Assembly (NCBI GenBank): GCA_026398575.1 | Contig: JAPLSP010000036.1 | Coordinates: forward strand, 1 to 28,830 | Length of the DNA stretch: 28,830 nt | Direction of reading: 5' to 3' | Origin: Candidatus Sumerlaeota bacterium | GTDB lineage: Bacteria > Sumerlaeota > Sumerlaeia > JADFCT01 | Shown: positions 1 through 6,892 of the stretch, one piece after another | Layout of the letters: each line of letters starts with the position of its first letter | Position numbering within the stretch: the first letter of the stretch is position 1 | Made by a program: the position numbers and the translations under genes | The notes under the pieces: generated by a model | Database searches by the model: none | What the model saw: only the letters and a program-made list of their open reading frames with translations | What the model was told of the DNA's origin: nothing

Positions 1-75
1 GCATTAATCTTCTCTTCCTTACATGAATATTTGCGATGAATTTATGTCATTGTAGTTGCCAATATTAGGGCCAAA

Positions 76-852
76 ATGGGCTTTTCGGCTAAATCAGATT
101 TTTCAATGGAACCAGACTCGCGACAAATTCATCATGCCCCTCGGACGATGACGAATCGCGAGTTCTTCGAGTCGTACGCGCGATCCGGCATGGTCGGGCT
201 GGCTTCCGGCGACACGTTTATTGACCGCCTCATCGCCCGCGCCGAGCGGCATGTGACCGCAGAAGGCGAGTGGGGCTGCTGGACGCATTCGTTCGTCATT
301 GGCGAGCGCCGCTGCGACGGGCATCTCTGGATCATCGAATCCGATCTTGAAATCCACCGCAAACACATCCAGTTGGGCGCGCAGGAAAACCGCGCCGACA
401 AATTCTTCGACGATAAATACTACGGCAGTCTGGCGCTGCTGGATTTCCATCTCCCCGAGGAATCCGCAACGCAGGTGCTGGCCGGAGGGTTGGATCTGGT
501 CGCCAGCCGCGCGCGCTATTCCCTGCGCGAACTGATCGGAACACTGATCGCGCTCAGGCATCCCTCCCTGCGCCCCAAGCCAAACGCGCTGGCGCGTCCC
601 GAGTCCTTCGATTGCTCGGCGTTCGTGCGCTGTCTGTTCCTCAAGGCCGGCATTGATCTCGCGCCGGGCATGGACATCAAAAACACCACGCCCGAAGACC
701 TTTGGCGCTCGCCCCTCGCGCCGGAAACATGGACCCTCATCCGCGCCGTCCCCGAAAGCCTCCTCGCCCGCCTCAAAGAAAACGCCCGCCGCGGCCTCCG
801 CCTCCGCCATCTCAAGCGCGAGCGCAAACGGAGAGAGCGAAGCGCTGATTAA
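76..852 (+). CDS. Permuted papain-like amidase (YiiX/YaeF, NlpC/P60-like)
   Basis: This 258-aa protein has the order of catalytic residues expected of circularly permuted NlpC/P60 enzymes: a His in a W-T-H-S motif (H71), an acidic residue in I-I-E-S-D (E88), and only afterwards the Cys in F-D-C-S-A-F-V-R (C180). The family cleaves amide bonds in cell-wall peptides or lipids; the substrate here cannot be told from sequence. There is no clear signal peptide. The C-terminus is a very basic tail rich in Arg and Lys from about residue 232. The start is uncertain: ATG at 76 has only a weak AGGG upstream, and ATGs at 106 and 148 are alternatives because the conserved part begins near residue 36. Its stop overlaps the stop of the convergent amidohydrolase by 4 nt (849-852). 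Confidence 0.72.
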   Translation: MGFSAKSDFSMEPDSRQIHHAPRTMTNREFFESYARSGMVGLASGDTFIDRLIARAERHVTAEGEWGCWTHSFVIGERRCDGHLWIIESDLEIHRKHIQLGAQENRADKFFDDKYYGSLALLDFHLPEESATQVLAGGLDLVASRARYSLRELIGTLIALRHPSLRPKPNALARPESFDCSAFVRCLFLKAGIDLAPGMDIKNTTPEDLWRSPLAPETWTLIRAVPESLLARLKENARRGLRLRHLKRERKRRERSAD

Positions 853-1745
853 AGCCCCAAAAGTTTTTCCGCGTTGCGGTGGAGAATCTTGTGGCGCTGG
901 TCGTCGCTCATATCGGTCGAGAGGATGGTTCCGATGCCGTGTAAGGGATCGAACCAGGGAAGGTCGGTGCCAAAGAGGAGGCGGTCTTCGAGGCCGGCGG
1001 CGAGAAAGATTTCGAGCGCGCCGCGGTCGTCCAGGACGGCGGTGAGCTCCAGATAGACGTTGGGGAATTCCTTGGCGATGGCGGCGGCCTGCTCCCATGC
1101 GCCGTGGAGACTGTGTCCGCAAAGCAGGCGGACATGGGGATATTTCGCCGCCAGTTTGCGAACCTGCGCCGGGCCGTCCAGATTGCTCGTGCCCCAGGTA
1201 TGCGCCAGCAGGGGAAGGCCGCGCTCATTGGCGAATTCCCAGGCTGGGATGTATTCCTTCGCGTCGAACGGGATGCCGTGATAGTCGCTGAGGAACTTCA
1301 ATCCGACGAGTGCGACTGGTCCGAGAGGGCCGACGATGCTGGCGTCCTCGCTTTTCTGATCTTCGTAAGCTTTCAAGTCGCGCCGGATGGCATCGGGATA
1401 ATTGGGATTGATCGCGAGATAGCATTTAATGCGCTCGCGGTACAGCTTGGCCACTTGGAAGGTTTCCTCGTTGCCGATATCGGGCACGAGCAGCGCGTTG
1501 TGGGGGCAGAGGCAGATCAGCCGAACGCCCGCGCGGTCCATCGCGCGAATCATGCCCTCGACTCCGTTCCAGGGAAACCAGATCGCGCCCATGGGACCGA
1601 AGTGGCCGTGCATGTCTATCACCGGGCACGAGGCGCTCTTGCCGTTCTCCCAAAACTCACGCGCCAACGGGCTGTTGCGGATCATCGCGGACCCGGTCAT
1701 CGCCAAGCCTTTCGCAGTTGGGCTGGTTAAAGTTGAGTCGGTCAT
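849..1745 (-). CDS. Amidohydrolase-2 family metal-dependent hydrolase
   Basis: This 298-aa TIM-barrel hydrolase (PF04909-like) keeps the expected metal and catalytic ligands: H46-G-H48 near the N-terminus, H182 in L-L-A-H-T-W-G, H211 in L-L-C-G-H-S-L-H-G, and D261 in F-G-T-D-L-P-W. Members hydrolyse or decarboxylate small cyclic or carboxylated substrates; the substrate is not predictable. The ATG at 1745 overlaps the TGA of the upstream gene (ATGA, 1742-1745). A strong Shine-Dalgarno (GAAGGAGG) lies inside the end of that gene, so the two are translationally coupled. The upstream gene is a related barrel lacking all of these ligands, which suggests an enzyme/pseudoenzyme pair. Confidence 0.85.
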   Translation of the reverse strand: MTDSTLTSPTAKGLAMTGSAMIRNSPLAREFWENGKSASCPVIDMHGHFGPMGAIWFPWNGVEGMIRAMDRAGVRLICLCPHNALLVPDIGNEETFQVAKLYRERIKCYLAINPNYPDAIRRDLKAYEDQKSEDASIVGPLGPVALVGLKFLSDYHGIPFDAKEYIPAWEFANERGLPLLAHTWGTSNLDGPAQVRKLAAKYPHVRLLCGHSLHGAWEQAAAIAKEFPNVYLELTAVLDDRGALEIFLAAGLEDRLLFGTDLPWFDPLHGIGTILSTDMSDDQRHKILHRNAEKLLGL

Positions 1746-2497
1746 AATTGCGCCTCCTTCAGCAGCCGCTCCAGGTTCCCGAACGCGATCAGTTCCTTCG
1801 CCTTTTCGGGGATTTGGGCGTGCTTGACCATCAGCATCTGTCCGCCGTGATGGATTGCAGGGAAGCCGGTGGCGAACAACAGCCGCTCGGCGCCGTATTG
1901 GGCGACAATGCCTTCAATGCCGCCGGGCGCCAGGTACTGGCTGATCTCAACGCGCACGCGGGAATAGCGGTCGAGAAAAGGCCGGAAGCGCCGGTCGCAC
2001 GGCCAGACGCCGATGTCCGCAATGATCAGCGTCAAATCCGGATACCATTCCATGAAGGCGTGCAGTTCATCCCAATTGCCGCCATTGCCGGCAATCGAAT
2101 ATACCAGCGGAATGCGCCGGCGGCCGATCTCGATCATCAGATTTCCCATATCGGCGGGACGCAGCGAAAAGCGCCCCGCCGCCGGATGAACGCGCAGCGC
2201 GCGGACGCCGGCCTTGCCTGCGCGGTCGAGGAATTCGCGGATGGTTCCGATCTCGCCCGTGTGCGTAGGCAGCAAGGCCCAACAGGGAACGAGGCGGTCG
2301 CGGAAGGGGCGCAGTTCCTTTGTGAGCAGGTCATTGCCCGTCAGCGGCGGCCCTTCGAGTTGAACGATGTGCCAGACCAGCGCGCGCTCGATGCCCGAAC
2401 GATCGAGTTCGCGCACGAGTCCTTCGGCATTGACGGGCGGCCAGCCGGATTTTTTGATCGGCGCGCCGATGAAAGTATTTGCGTCAAAGAATCGCAT
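1742..2497 (-). CDS. Amidohydrolase-like protein lacking metal ligands (probable pseudoenzyme)
   Basis: This 251-aa protein follows the amidohydrolase-2 fold pattern: an N-terminal F-D-A-N-T-F-I-G strand, helices with L-D-R-S-G-I-E-R-A, an L-R-V-H-P strand and a final L-L-F-A-T-G-F-P. The positions that carry metal in the family are replaced. The HxH is N-T-F (residues 7-9), the later His strands read L-V-Y-S-I-A and I-I-A-D-I-G-V-W, and the terminal G-T-D is A-T-G (about 209-211). It is therefore unlikely to be a classical metal hydrolase. It is the first gene of a two-gene operon with the intact amidohydrolase (4-nt overlap) and may form a heterodimer with it or regulate it; that role is inferred. 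Confidence 0.75.
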   Translation of the reverse strand: MRFFDANTFIGAPIKKSGWPPVNAEGLVRELDRSGIERALVWHIVQLEGPPLTGNDLLTKELRPFRDRLVPCWALLPTHTGEIGTIREFLDRAGKAGVRALRVHPAAGRFSLRPADMGNLMIEIGRRRIPLVYSIAGNGGNWDELHAFMEWYPDLTLIIADIGVWPCDRRFRPFLDRYSRVRVEISQYLAPGGIEGIVAQYGAERLLFATGFPAIHHGGQMLMVKHAQIPEKAKELIAFGNLERLLKEAQL

Positions 2498-2626
2498 GGT
2501 TGTTTGCCTTCATCGCCTTTTGGCAGTCTTTTTAAGCCATAAACATAACCTGGAAGAGCCAGAACCATCCAGCCAATAATTTCAAGGAATTAGGCGGCTT
2601 TCAAATGGTGAGCAAACACGCGTAAA

Positions 2627-2687
2627 TACAGGCAGAATCATTGAGGGCAGAATCATAATGATTTTGCCCTCAATGATTCTGCCTGTA
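2627..2687. repeat. 61-nt near-perfect palindrome (30-bp arms, 1-nt centre)
   Basis: Positions 2627-2656 pair with 2658-2687 around a single central base (2657). Twenty-nine of 30 pairs are Watson-Crick and the remaining one (2650/2664) is G-T. The word GCAGAATCAT occurs twice within the left arm, so the arm is itself a short direct repeat. The element lies in the 206-nt gap between the SGNH hydrolase stop (2704) and the amidohydrolase-like start (2497), both on the minus strand. No T tract follows on either strand, so it does not look like a standard intrinsic terminator. A dispersed palindromic element (REP or MITE-like) is more likely. The rest of the gap shows no gene. Confidence 0.85.
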
Positions 2688-2703
2688 AGCCGCATTAATG
2701 CCA

Positions 2704-3516
2704 TCATTTCTTTGGAGCGTCATCCTCAATCGCCGCCTTGTTCAACTTCATCCCATGTTTTTCCGCTTCCTGAACGAAAGCCTTGAAGACTTTCTCCGCG
2801 TACAACGCATGCCCCCGGTCGTTCGGATGCCACTTCACGCCGGCATTCTCTCCCCATCCCCGATTCGCCGGGTCCAATGCGAACTCTTCGACGGAGACGA
2901 ATGGCAAGCTGCGCTCCCGGCACACGGTCTGCATCATGTTCTGAAGAGTTTTCGCCCATCCGCTGTAAGCGCCGCCGCTTCCCGGACTCCAGACGCCTAC
3001 GCAGATAATGAATGGTTTTGAAGCTGAAGAAGGGACGTCGAAAAGTGAAACCATTTTTTCATAAGTTTCCCGGGCCGCGCTTTCTCCTTTGGCGGATTTC
3101 TCATGCTCGCCGTGCTGGATGATGATGAGGTCATAAGGCTTTGCGGCCAAAGGCTTGACCGGCTCAAGCCGCTTTTCCGCTGTGCCTTCCCCGCCGGAAA
3201 CAAGACTGGTGAAGGACAGCGCGACCTTGCGGCCAAGCGCCTTCTCGATGCGCCCCGCCAGGAGATGCGCGTAGTCCTTGTCTTCACTGGTCGCCGCCAT
3301 GCCGGCGACGTGGTCCCATTGCAGCCGTTTGATGGTGTCCGTGTTGGACCCATGCCGGCTGATGCTGTTGCCGACGCAAAGCACGCGATAGGCGCCTTCG
3401 GATTGAGGAGAGGCGCTATTGGCTGGCAATTCGGAGCGGTCCTTGTCCTGAGAGAAAATCTGCGCCGACAGCGCCATCGCTAACAGCAGATGTATTCCGA
3501 TCAGTCGCGCATTCAT
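2704..3516 (-). CDS. Secreted SGNH/GDSL-type hydrolase
   Basis: This 270-aa protein starts with a hydrophobic signal peptide (about residues 1-22), so export is expected. Block I is V-L-C-V-G-N-S-I-S with the nucleophile Ser at 51. A Gly block (S-L-V-S-G-G-E-G) follows, then a block III-like I-I-I-Q-H-G-E-H (about 131-138) where the usual Asn is not obvious. Block V is W-H-P-N-D-R-G-H, giving D233 and H236. SGNH enzymes are esterases or lipases acting on acyl or acetyl groups, often of polysaccharides; the substrate is unknown. The start is supported by AAGGAG seven bases upstream. It begins 14 nt after the stop of the zinc-ribbon/pilin-like gene and is probably co-transcribed with it. Confidence 0.8.
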   Translation of the reverse strand: MNARLIGIHLLLAMALSAQIFSQDKDRSELPANSASPQSEGAYRVLCVGNSISRHGSNTDTIKRLQWDHVAGMAATSEDKDYAHLLAGRIEKALGRKVALSFTSLVSGGEGTAEKRLEPVKPLAAKPYDLIIIQHGEHEKSAKGESAARETYEKMVSLFDVPSSASKPFIICVGVWSPGSGGAYSGWAKTLQNMMQTVCRERSLPFVSVEEFALDPANRGWGENAGVKWHPNDRGHALYAEKVFKAFVQEAEKHGMKLNKAAIEDDAPKK

Positions 3517-3530
3517 GACCAGGCTCCTTT

Positions 3531-4391
3531 TTATTGCTTGATGCGGAAAACATCGCCGCCGCTTATGGCGCCATTGGTCGGATCAAAGGCGAGCTTCAGC
3601 AGTTCGTTGAAAAATTGGGGATTTTTCGGATTGTATATTTGAGAGATATTATCTGCCGTCATGTCGTATTTCATGTCCGGTCCGGCGCTCCAGATGATCC
3701 ATCCCGCATTATCGCCGCTCCCGCAGGAATAATAGCAATAGGTGGCGCCTTTCGCAGGCGCGAATGGATCGCTGAAATAGCTTCTCACATAAGCGACAGG
3801 AGTTGTGAGCGTAAACATCTTGTCGGATGGATTGTATTGCATGAAGGTCGGCTGGCGTTTCATCTCTGGCGGCAGCTCGGGCTGCATAGTCGCCGTGTTA
3901 CTGAAGACATTGAGCGATGGATCCGCGCTCCAGGCGCAGTAGGCTCCATTATCCACATAGTAGGCTTCCAATCCCGTCGCCATGGACCGCATATCCGCTT
4001 TGCTGCGCGAGACTTTCGCCCGCGTCTGCGCCTCGAGGAAATTCGGTATGGCAATCGCCGTCAGAATGAGGCCCGTAAAAAAGCCCACACATCCAAGAAC
4101 GAGACCAACAATGGCAAACGCGCTGCCGGTCAGGCGGCCTCCGCTTCTATTGATTTTCACCAGCGCAATCACGCCAATGATTGCGGTGGGAATACCCGTG
4201 AGCACTCCCAGACATGCCATGCTGAGGATGCCGCCAATGAGCGCGATAATCGCCAAGGCGGAAGTGCGCGCCGCCTGCATGGGCGCCTGCATGGGCGATG
4301 GTTGGTACACGCCTGAAATCGGCGCGCCGCAACGGCTGCAAAAGCCCCCACTCTCGGATATCGGGGAGTTACACCTCGGACATACGGCCAT
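3531..4391 (-). CDS. Zinc-ribbon / DUF4190 / pilin-like fusion membrane protein
   Basis: Three parts are visible in 286 aa. First is an N-terminal zinc ribbon with Cys 4, 7, 18 and 21. Next come hydrophobic segments of DUF4190 type (about 45-80 and 88-115). Last is a domain that begins I-A-I-P-N-F-L-E-A-Q-T-R-A-K and continues with the D-M-R-S-M-A-T-G-L-E-A-Y-Y-V-D pattern of type II secretion/type IV pseudopilin-like proteins. The usual prepilin peptidase signal (G followed by FTLIE) is absent; the last DUF4190 helix takes its place. The ORF extends 48 nt further upstream, but ATG 4391 is preceded by AGGAGGAG at ideal distance, so that start is chosen. The function is unknown; a membrane-anchored surface protein is likely. 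Confidence 0.75.
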   Translation of the reverse strand: MAVCPRCNSPISESGGFCSRCGAPISGVYQPSPMQAPMQAARTSALAIIALIGGILSMACLGVLTGIPTAIIGVIALVKINRSGGRLTGSAFAIVGLVLGCVGFFTGLILTAIAIPNFLEAQTRAKVSRSKADMRSMATGLEAYYVDNGAYCAWSADPSLNVFSNTATMQPELPPEMKRQPTFMQYNPSDKMFTLTTPVAYVRSYFSDPFAPAKGATYCYYSCGSGDNAGWIIWSAGPDMKYDMTADNISQIYNPKNPQFFNELLKLAFDPTNGAISGGDVFRIKQ

Positions 4392-4537
4392 GATCTCTCC
4401 TCCTGAATATGGGATTTCAGAACTCCTGATCTCATGCATTTGCGCTTGATACTAAGACAGAGATTCAGAATGCTGTTGGGAGCGGCGCCAGCTTTTGGGC
4501 ATTATTGATTCATCGAAGCTTTGAAAACGGAGCGATT

Positions 4538-5449
4538 CTATGTCTTCTCCGGCGCGGGGGCAAGCAGGAATGAGGCCGGGATACGGCGCAACAGGCGCGC
4601 GGCGAGGCTGCCTTCCCAGAATGCCTCCATACCCGTTTTGCCATGCGTTCCGAGCACAATCAGATCGGCCTTCCTGTCCTTCGCTATTTGCGTGATTTGG
4701 TCTGCAGGGTCGCCGCGCGTTACCGTCCCCGCCACTTCGAGCCCCAGTCCCATTCCCTTCAACTCCGCGACATGCCGGCCAAGGTATTGCGTGGCTTGCT
4801 CGACCTCGATATCCAAAACGGCGCGCATGGCCTCGGGCATGAAGCTCCCCGCCATGGCCTGCGAACCTGAAAGCGTCTCGGAAGTCGGAACAACCATGAG
4901 AAGATGAATCTGCGCGCCGCAAGCGACCGATACTCCCGCTGCGATCGGGAGCGCCACTTCGTGCGCGGGATTTCCATCCAAAGGCGCCAGCATTTGACGG
5001 AAGGGAAACACGATGGCGCCGGATGCGTCCGGCTGCAACTGCAAGACCGGCGCCGTCCGTTGGTGAACCACCTGCTGTGCGATACTGCCGGAGATCCAGT
5101 CGCGCAACCGGCTTTCGCCGTGGGCGCACAGCACGATCAAATCCGGAGTGAATTCTTCGGCGTGCTCGGCCAGGCTGTGGGCCACGTCGCGGACCTGATT
5201 GGGATGCACGTGCCAGTCAACCTTGACCTCCGGCGGGAACGCGCTGGCGGCAATTCGTTTGAGATACGCCTCAGCCTGTTCGGCTTTGACGAGGTGGCTT
5301 TGGCCGTGCACGCTGGCGGGAGCATCGCGCTCGATCACGTGCAAGAGCGTGACGCGCGCCCGGCATTTCAACGCCATTTGCGCGGCGGCAGGAAGCACGG
5401 CCTCAGCCATCGTCGAGCCATCCAGCGGAATGAGCAGATGTTTGAACAT
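4538..5449 (-). CDS. Tandem universal stress protein (two UspA domains)
   Basis: This 303-aa protein is two UspA domains in tandem, about 1-140 and 150-300. The second keeps the full ATP-binding signature G-x2-G-x9-G-S (G267, G270, G280, S281). The first has C108 in place of the first Gly but keeps G111, G121 and S122. Such proteins bind ATP and are induced under stress. The start has AAGGGG seven bases upstream. The gene begins 12 nt after the stop of the Nramp transporter, so the two form an operon. Nramp and Usp are known to co-occur and even fuse in some bacteria, which suggests the Usp senses or modulates metal uptake (inference). Confidence 0.9.
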   Translation of the reverse strand: MFKHLLIPLDGSTMAEAVLPAAAQMALKCRARVTLLHVIERDAPASVHGQSHLVKAEQAEAYLKRIAASAFPPEVKVDWHVHPNQVRDVAHSLAEHAEEFTPDLIVLCAHGESRLRDWISGSIAQQVVHQRTAPVLQLQPDASGAIVFPFRQMLAPLDGNPAHEVALPIAAGVSVACGAQIHLLMVVPTSETLSGSQAMAGSFMPEAMRAVLDIEVEQATQYLGRHVAELKGMGLGLEVAGTVTRGDPADQITQIAKDRKADLIVLGTHGKTGMEAFWEGSLAARLLRRIPASFLLAPAPEKT

Positions 5450-5461
5450 GGCGATTCCCCT

Positions 5462-6787
5462 TTATCCCGCAAACGTCTGGCAAAGAAGATAGAGATTCAA
5501 AAAAATGATGAGCGCGGCGACGATTGCGACCGCGATGGTCGTGGCTTTGGCATTGACGAGGACGCCCATGAGATCGCGGCGGCGGGTAAATTGAACGAGG
5601 GGAATGATGGCGAACGGCAGGCCGAAGCTCAGGACCACCTGGCTGAAAATGAGTGTTTTTGTGGGATCGAATCCCGCCCAAATCACGAAAAGCGCGGGCG
5701 CCATCGTGACGAGGCGCCGCAGCCAGACCGGAATATGGAAATTCAAAAATCCTTGCATGATCACCTGCCCGGCCATCGTTCCGACCGCCGAAGAGGATAA
5801 TCCGGCGGCCAGAAGAGAAACAGCGAAAACAATACCCGCGGCGGGCCCGAGGATGGGCTGCAGCGTCATATAGGCTTTTTCGATGGCGTCCACGTCTTTC
5901 AGTCCGCGTTCGAAGAAGGTTCTCGCGGCCATGATCAGCATCGCCGCGTTGACCATTCCCGCCACGCTCATCGCCAGCACGACGTCCACCAGTTGAAAGC
6001 GAAATAACTTTTTCTTGTATTCGGGGTTGGCGATGACAATGCGCCCTTGTGTCAAAGCCGAGTGGAGAAAAATAACGTGCGGCATGACGGTGGCGCCCAG
6101 GATTCCGGTGGCCAGCACCACGCTGCGCGAGCCGCTGAAACTCGGGACCAGCGCGTTGTGAATAACCTGCCCCCAATCGGGGCGCGCGATCGCCAGCTCG
6201 AAGACGTAGCAGGCCGCGATCACGCCCACCAGCGTCGTGATCACCGCTTCGAGCGGACGGAATCCGTAGCGCTCCAGTCCCATGATGATAAACGTGGCGA
6301 CCGCGGTCAGCAGGGCAGCGATCCACAAAGGCATTCCGAAGAGAAGGTAGAACCCCAACGCCGCGCCGAGGAACTCAGCCAAATCGGTGGCCATCGCCAC
6401 GAGCTCCATCAAGACCCATAAGAACCAGACGAACGGGCGCGGATAGTGATCGCGGCACATCTCGGCCAGATTGCGTCCGGTGGCGATGCCCAGTTTGGCC
6501 GAGAGCGTCTGGATGAGCATGGCCATCAGATTGCTGGCGAGGATGACCCACACCAGGCGATAGCCGAATTTTGCGCCGCCTTCGAGATTGGTGGCGAAAT
6601 TGCCGGGGTCCACATAGGCCACTGAGGCGATGAAGGCGGGCCCGAGGAAGGGGAGAATGCGCGCCAGCCCCCTGCGGCGGCTCCGGCCAGAGAGGACTTC
6701 GACGCCGGCGATGGCGGCCGAAGCTGAGCCTCCCGGCTTGCTTTGCTCAAGCGCGGAATTAGAAGACGAGGATGTATTGTTCATCAT
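5462..6787 (-). CDS. mntH: Nramp-family Mn2+/divalent metal:H+ symporter
   Basis: This 441-aa polytopic inner-membrane protein carries the Nramp hallmarks: D60-P-G-N63 in the first transmembrane helix and M225-P-H227 in the sixth, both of which line the metal site. It imports Mn2+, or Fe2+, coupled to protons. The N-terminal 30 or so residues are a Ser/Ala-rich cytoplasmic tail. There is no Shine-Dalgarno before either tandem ATG (6787 or 6784). A candidate promoter places the transcript start only a few bases upstream, so translation may be leaderless. The gene is followed after 12 nt by a tandem universal stress protein. A palindrome inside the promoter suggests regulation by a metal-dependent repressor. 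Confidence 0.92.
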   Translation of the reverse strand: MMNNTSSSSNSALEQSKPGGSASAAIAGVEVLSGRSRRRGLARILPFLGPAFIASVAYVDPGNFATNLEGGAKFGYRLVWVILASNLMAMLIQTLSAKLGIATGRNLAEMCRDHYPRPFVWFLWVLMELVAMATDLAEFLGAALGFYLLFGMPLWIAALLTAVATFIIMGLERYGFRPLEAVITTLVGVIAACYVFELAIARPDWGQVIHNALVPSFSGSRSVVLATGILGATVMPHVIFLHSALTQGRIVIANPEYKKKLFRFQLVDVVLAMSVAGMVNAAMLIMAARTFFERGLKDVDAIEKAYMTLQPILGPAAGIVFAVSLLAAGLSSSAVGTMAGQVIMQGFLNFHIPVWLRRLVTMAPALFVIWAGFDPTKTLIFSQVVLSFGLPFAIIPLVQFTRRRDLMGVLVNAKATTIAVAIVAALIIFLNLYLLCQTFAG

Positions 6788-6798
6788 TCGACACTGGA

Positions 6799-6827
6799 AA
6801 TCTAAAAGTACTACTTTTCAAAATCAA
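6799..6827 (-). promoter_or_regulatory. Candidate mntH promoter with palindromic operator in the spacer
   Basis: On the minus strand a -35-like TTGATT (6822-6827) and -10-like TAGATT (6799-6804) are separated by 17 nt. The spacer holds a perfect 7-bp inverted repeat with one central base (AAAAGTA-C-TACTTTT read on the plus strand, 6804-6818). A repressor bound there would block RNA polymerase directly. MntR/DtxR-family control of mntH is common, but the sequence is not a textbook MntR box, so the regulator is inferred. Confidence 0.5.
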
Positions 6828-6864
6828 GGCTATCTCTGGGCAGTTTGAGCTTATTGACCTTAAT

Positions 6865-6892
6865 ATTCTATTTTGATAGTTTATTTAGTCAA
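6865..6892 (-). promoter_or_regulatory. Second, upstream candidate promoter for mntH
   Basis: TTGACT (6887-6892) and TAGAAT (6865-6870) on the minus strand are 16 nt apart and match sigma-70 consensus well. They overlap the last codons of the upstream DUF4015 gene and would give a longer leader of about 70 nt before mntH. Confidence 0.4.

Noticed and set aside
103..1122. 339-aa minus-strand reading frame
   Set aside because: It overlaps two better-supported genes and shows only Arg/Ala-rich sequence without a family pattern.
2627..2687. Rho-independent terminator
   Set aside because: Neither side is followed by a T run, and the stem is far longer than usual for a terminator.
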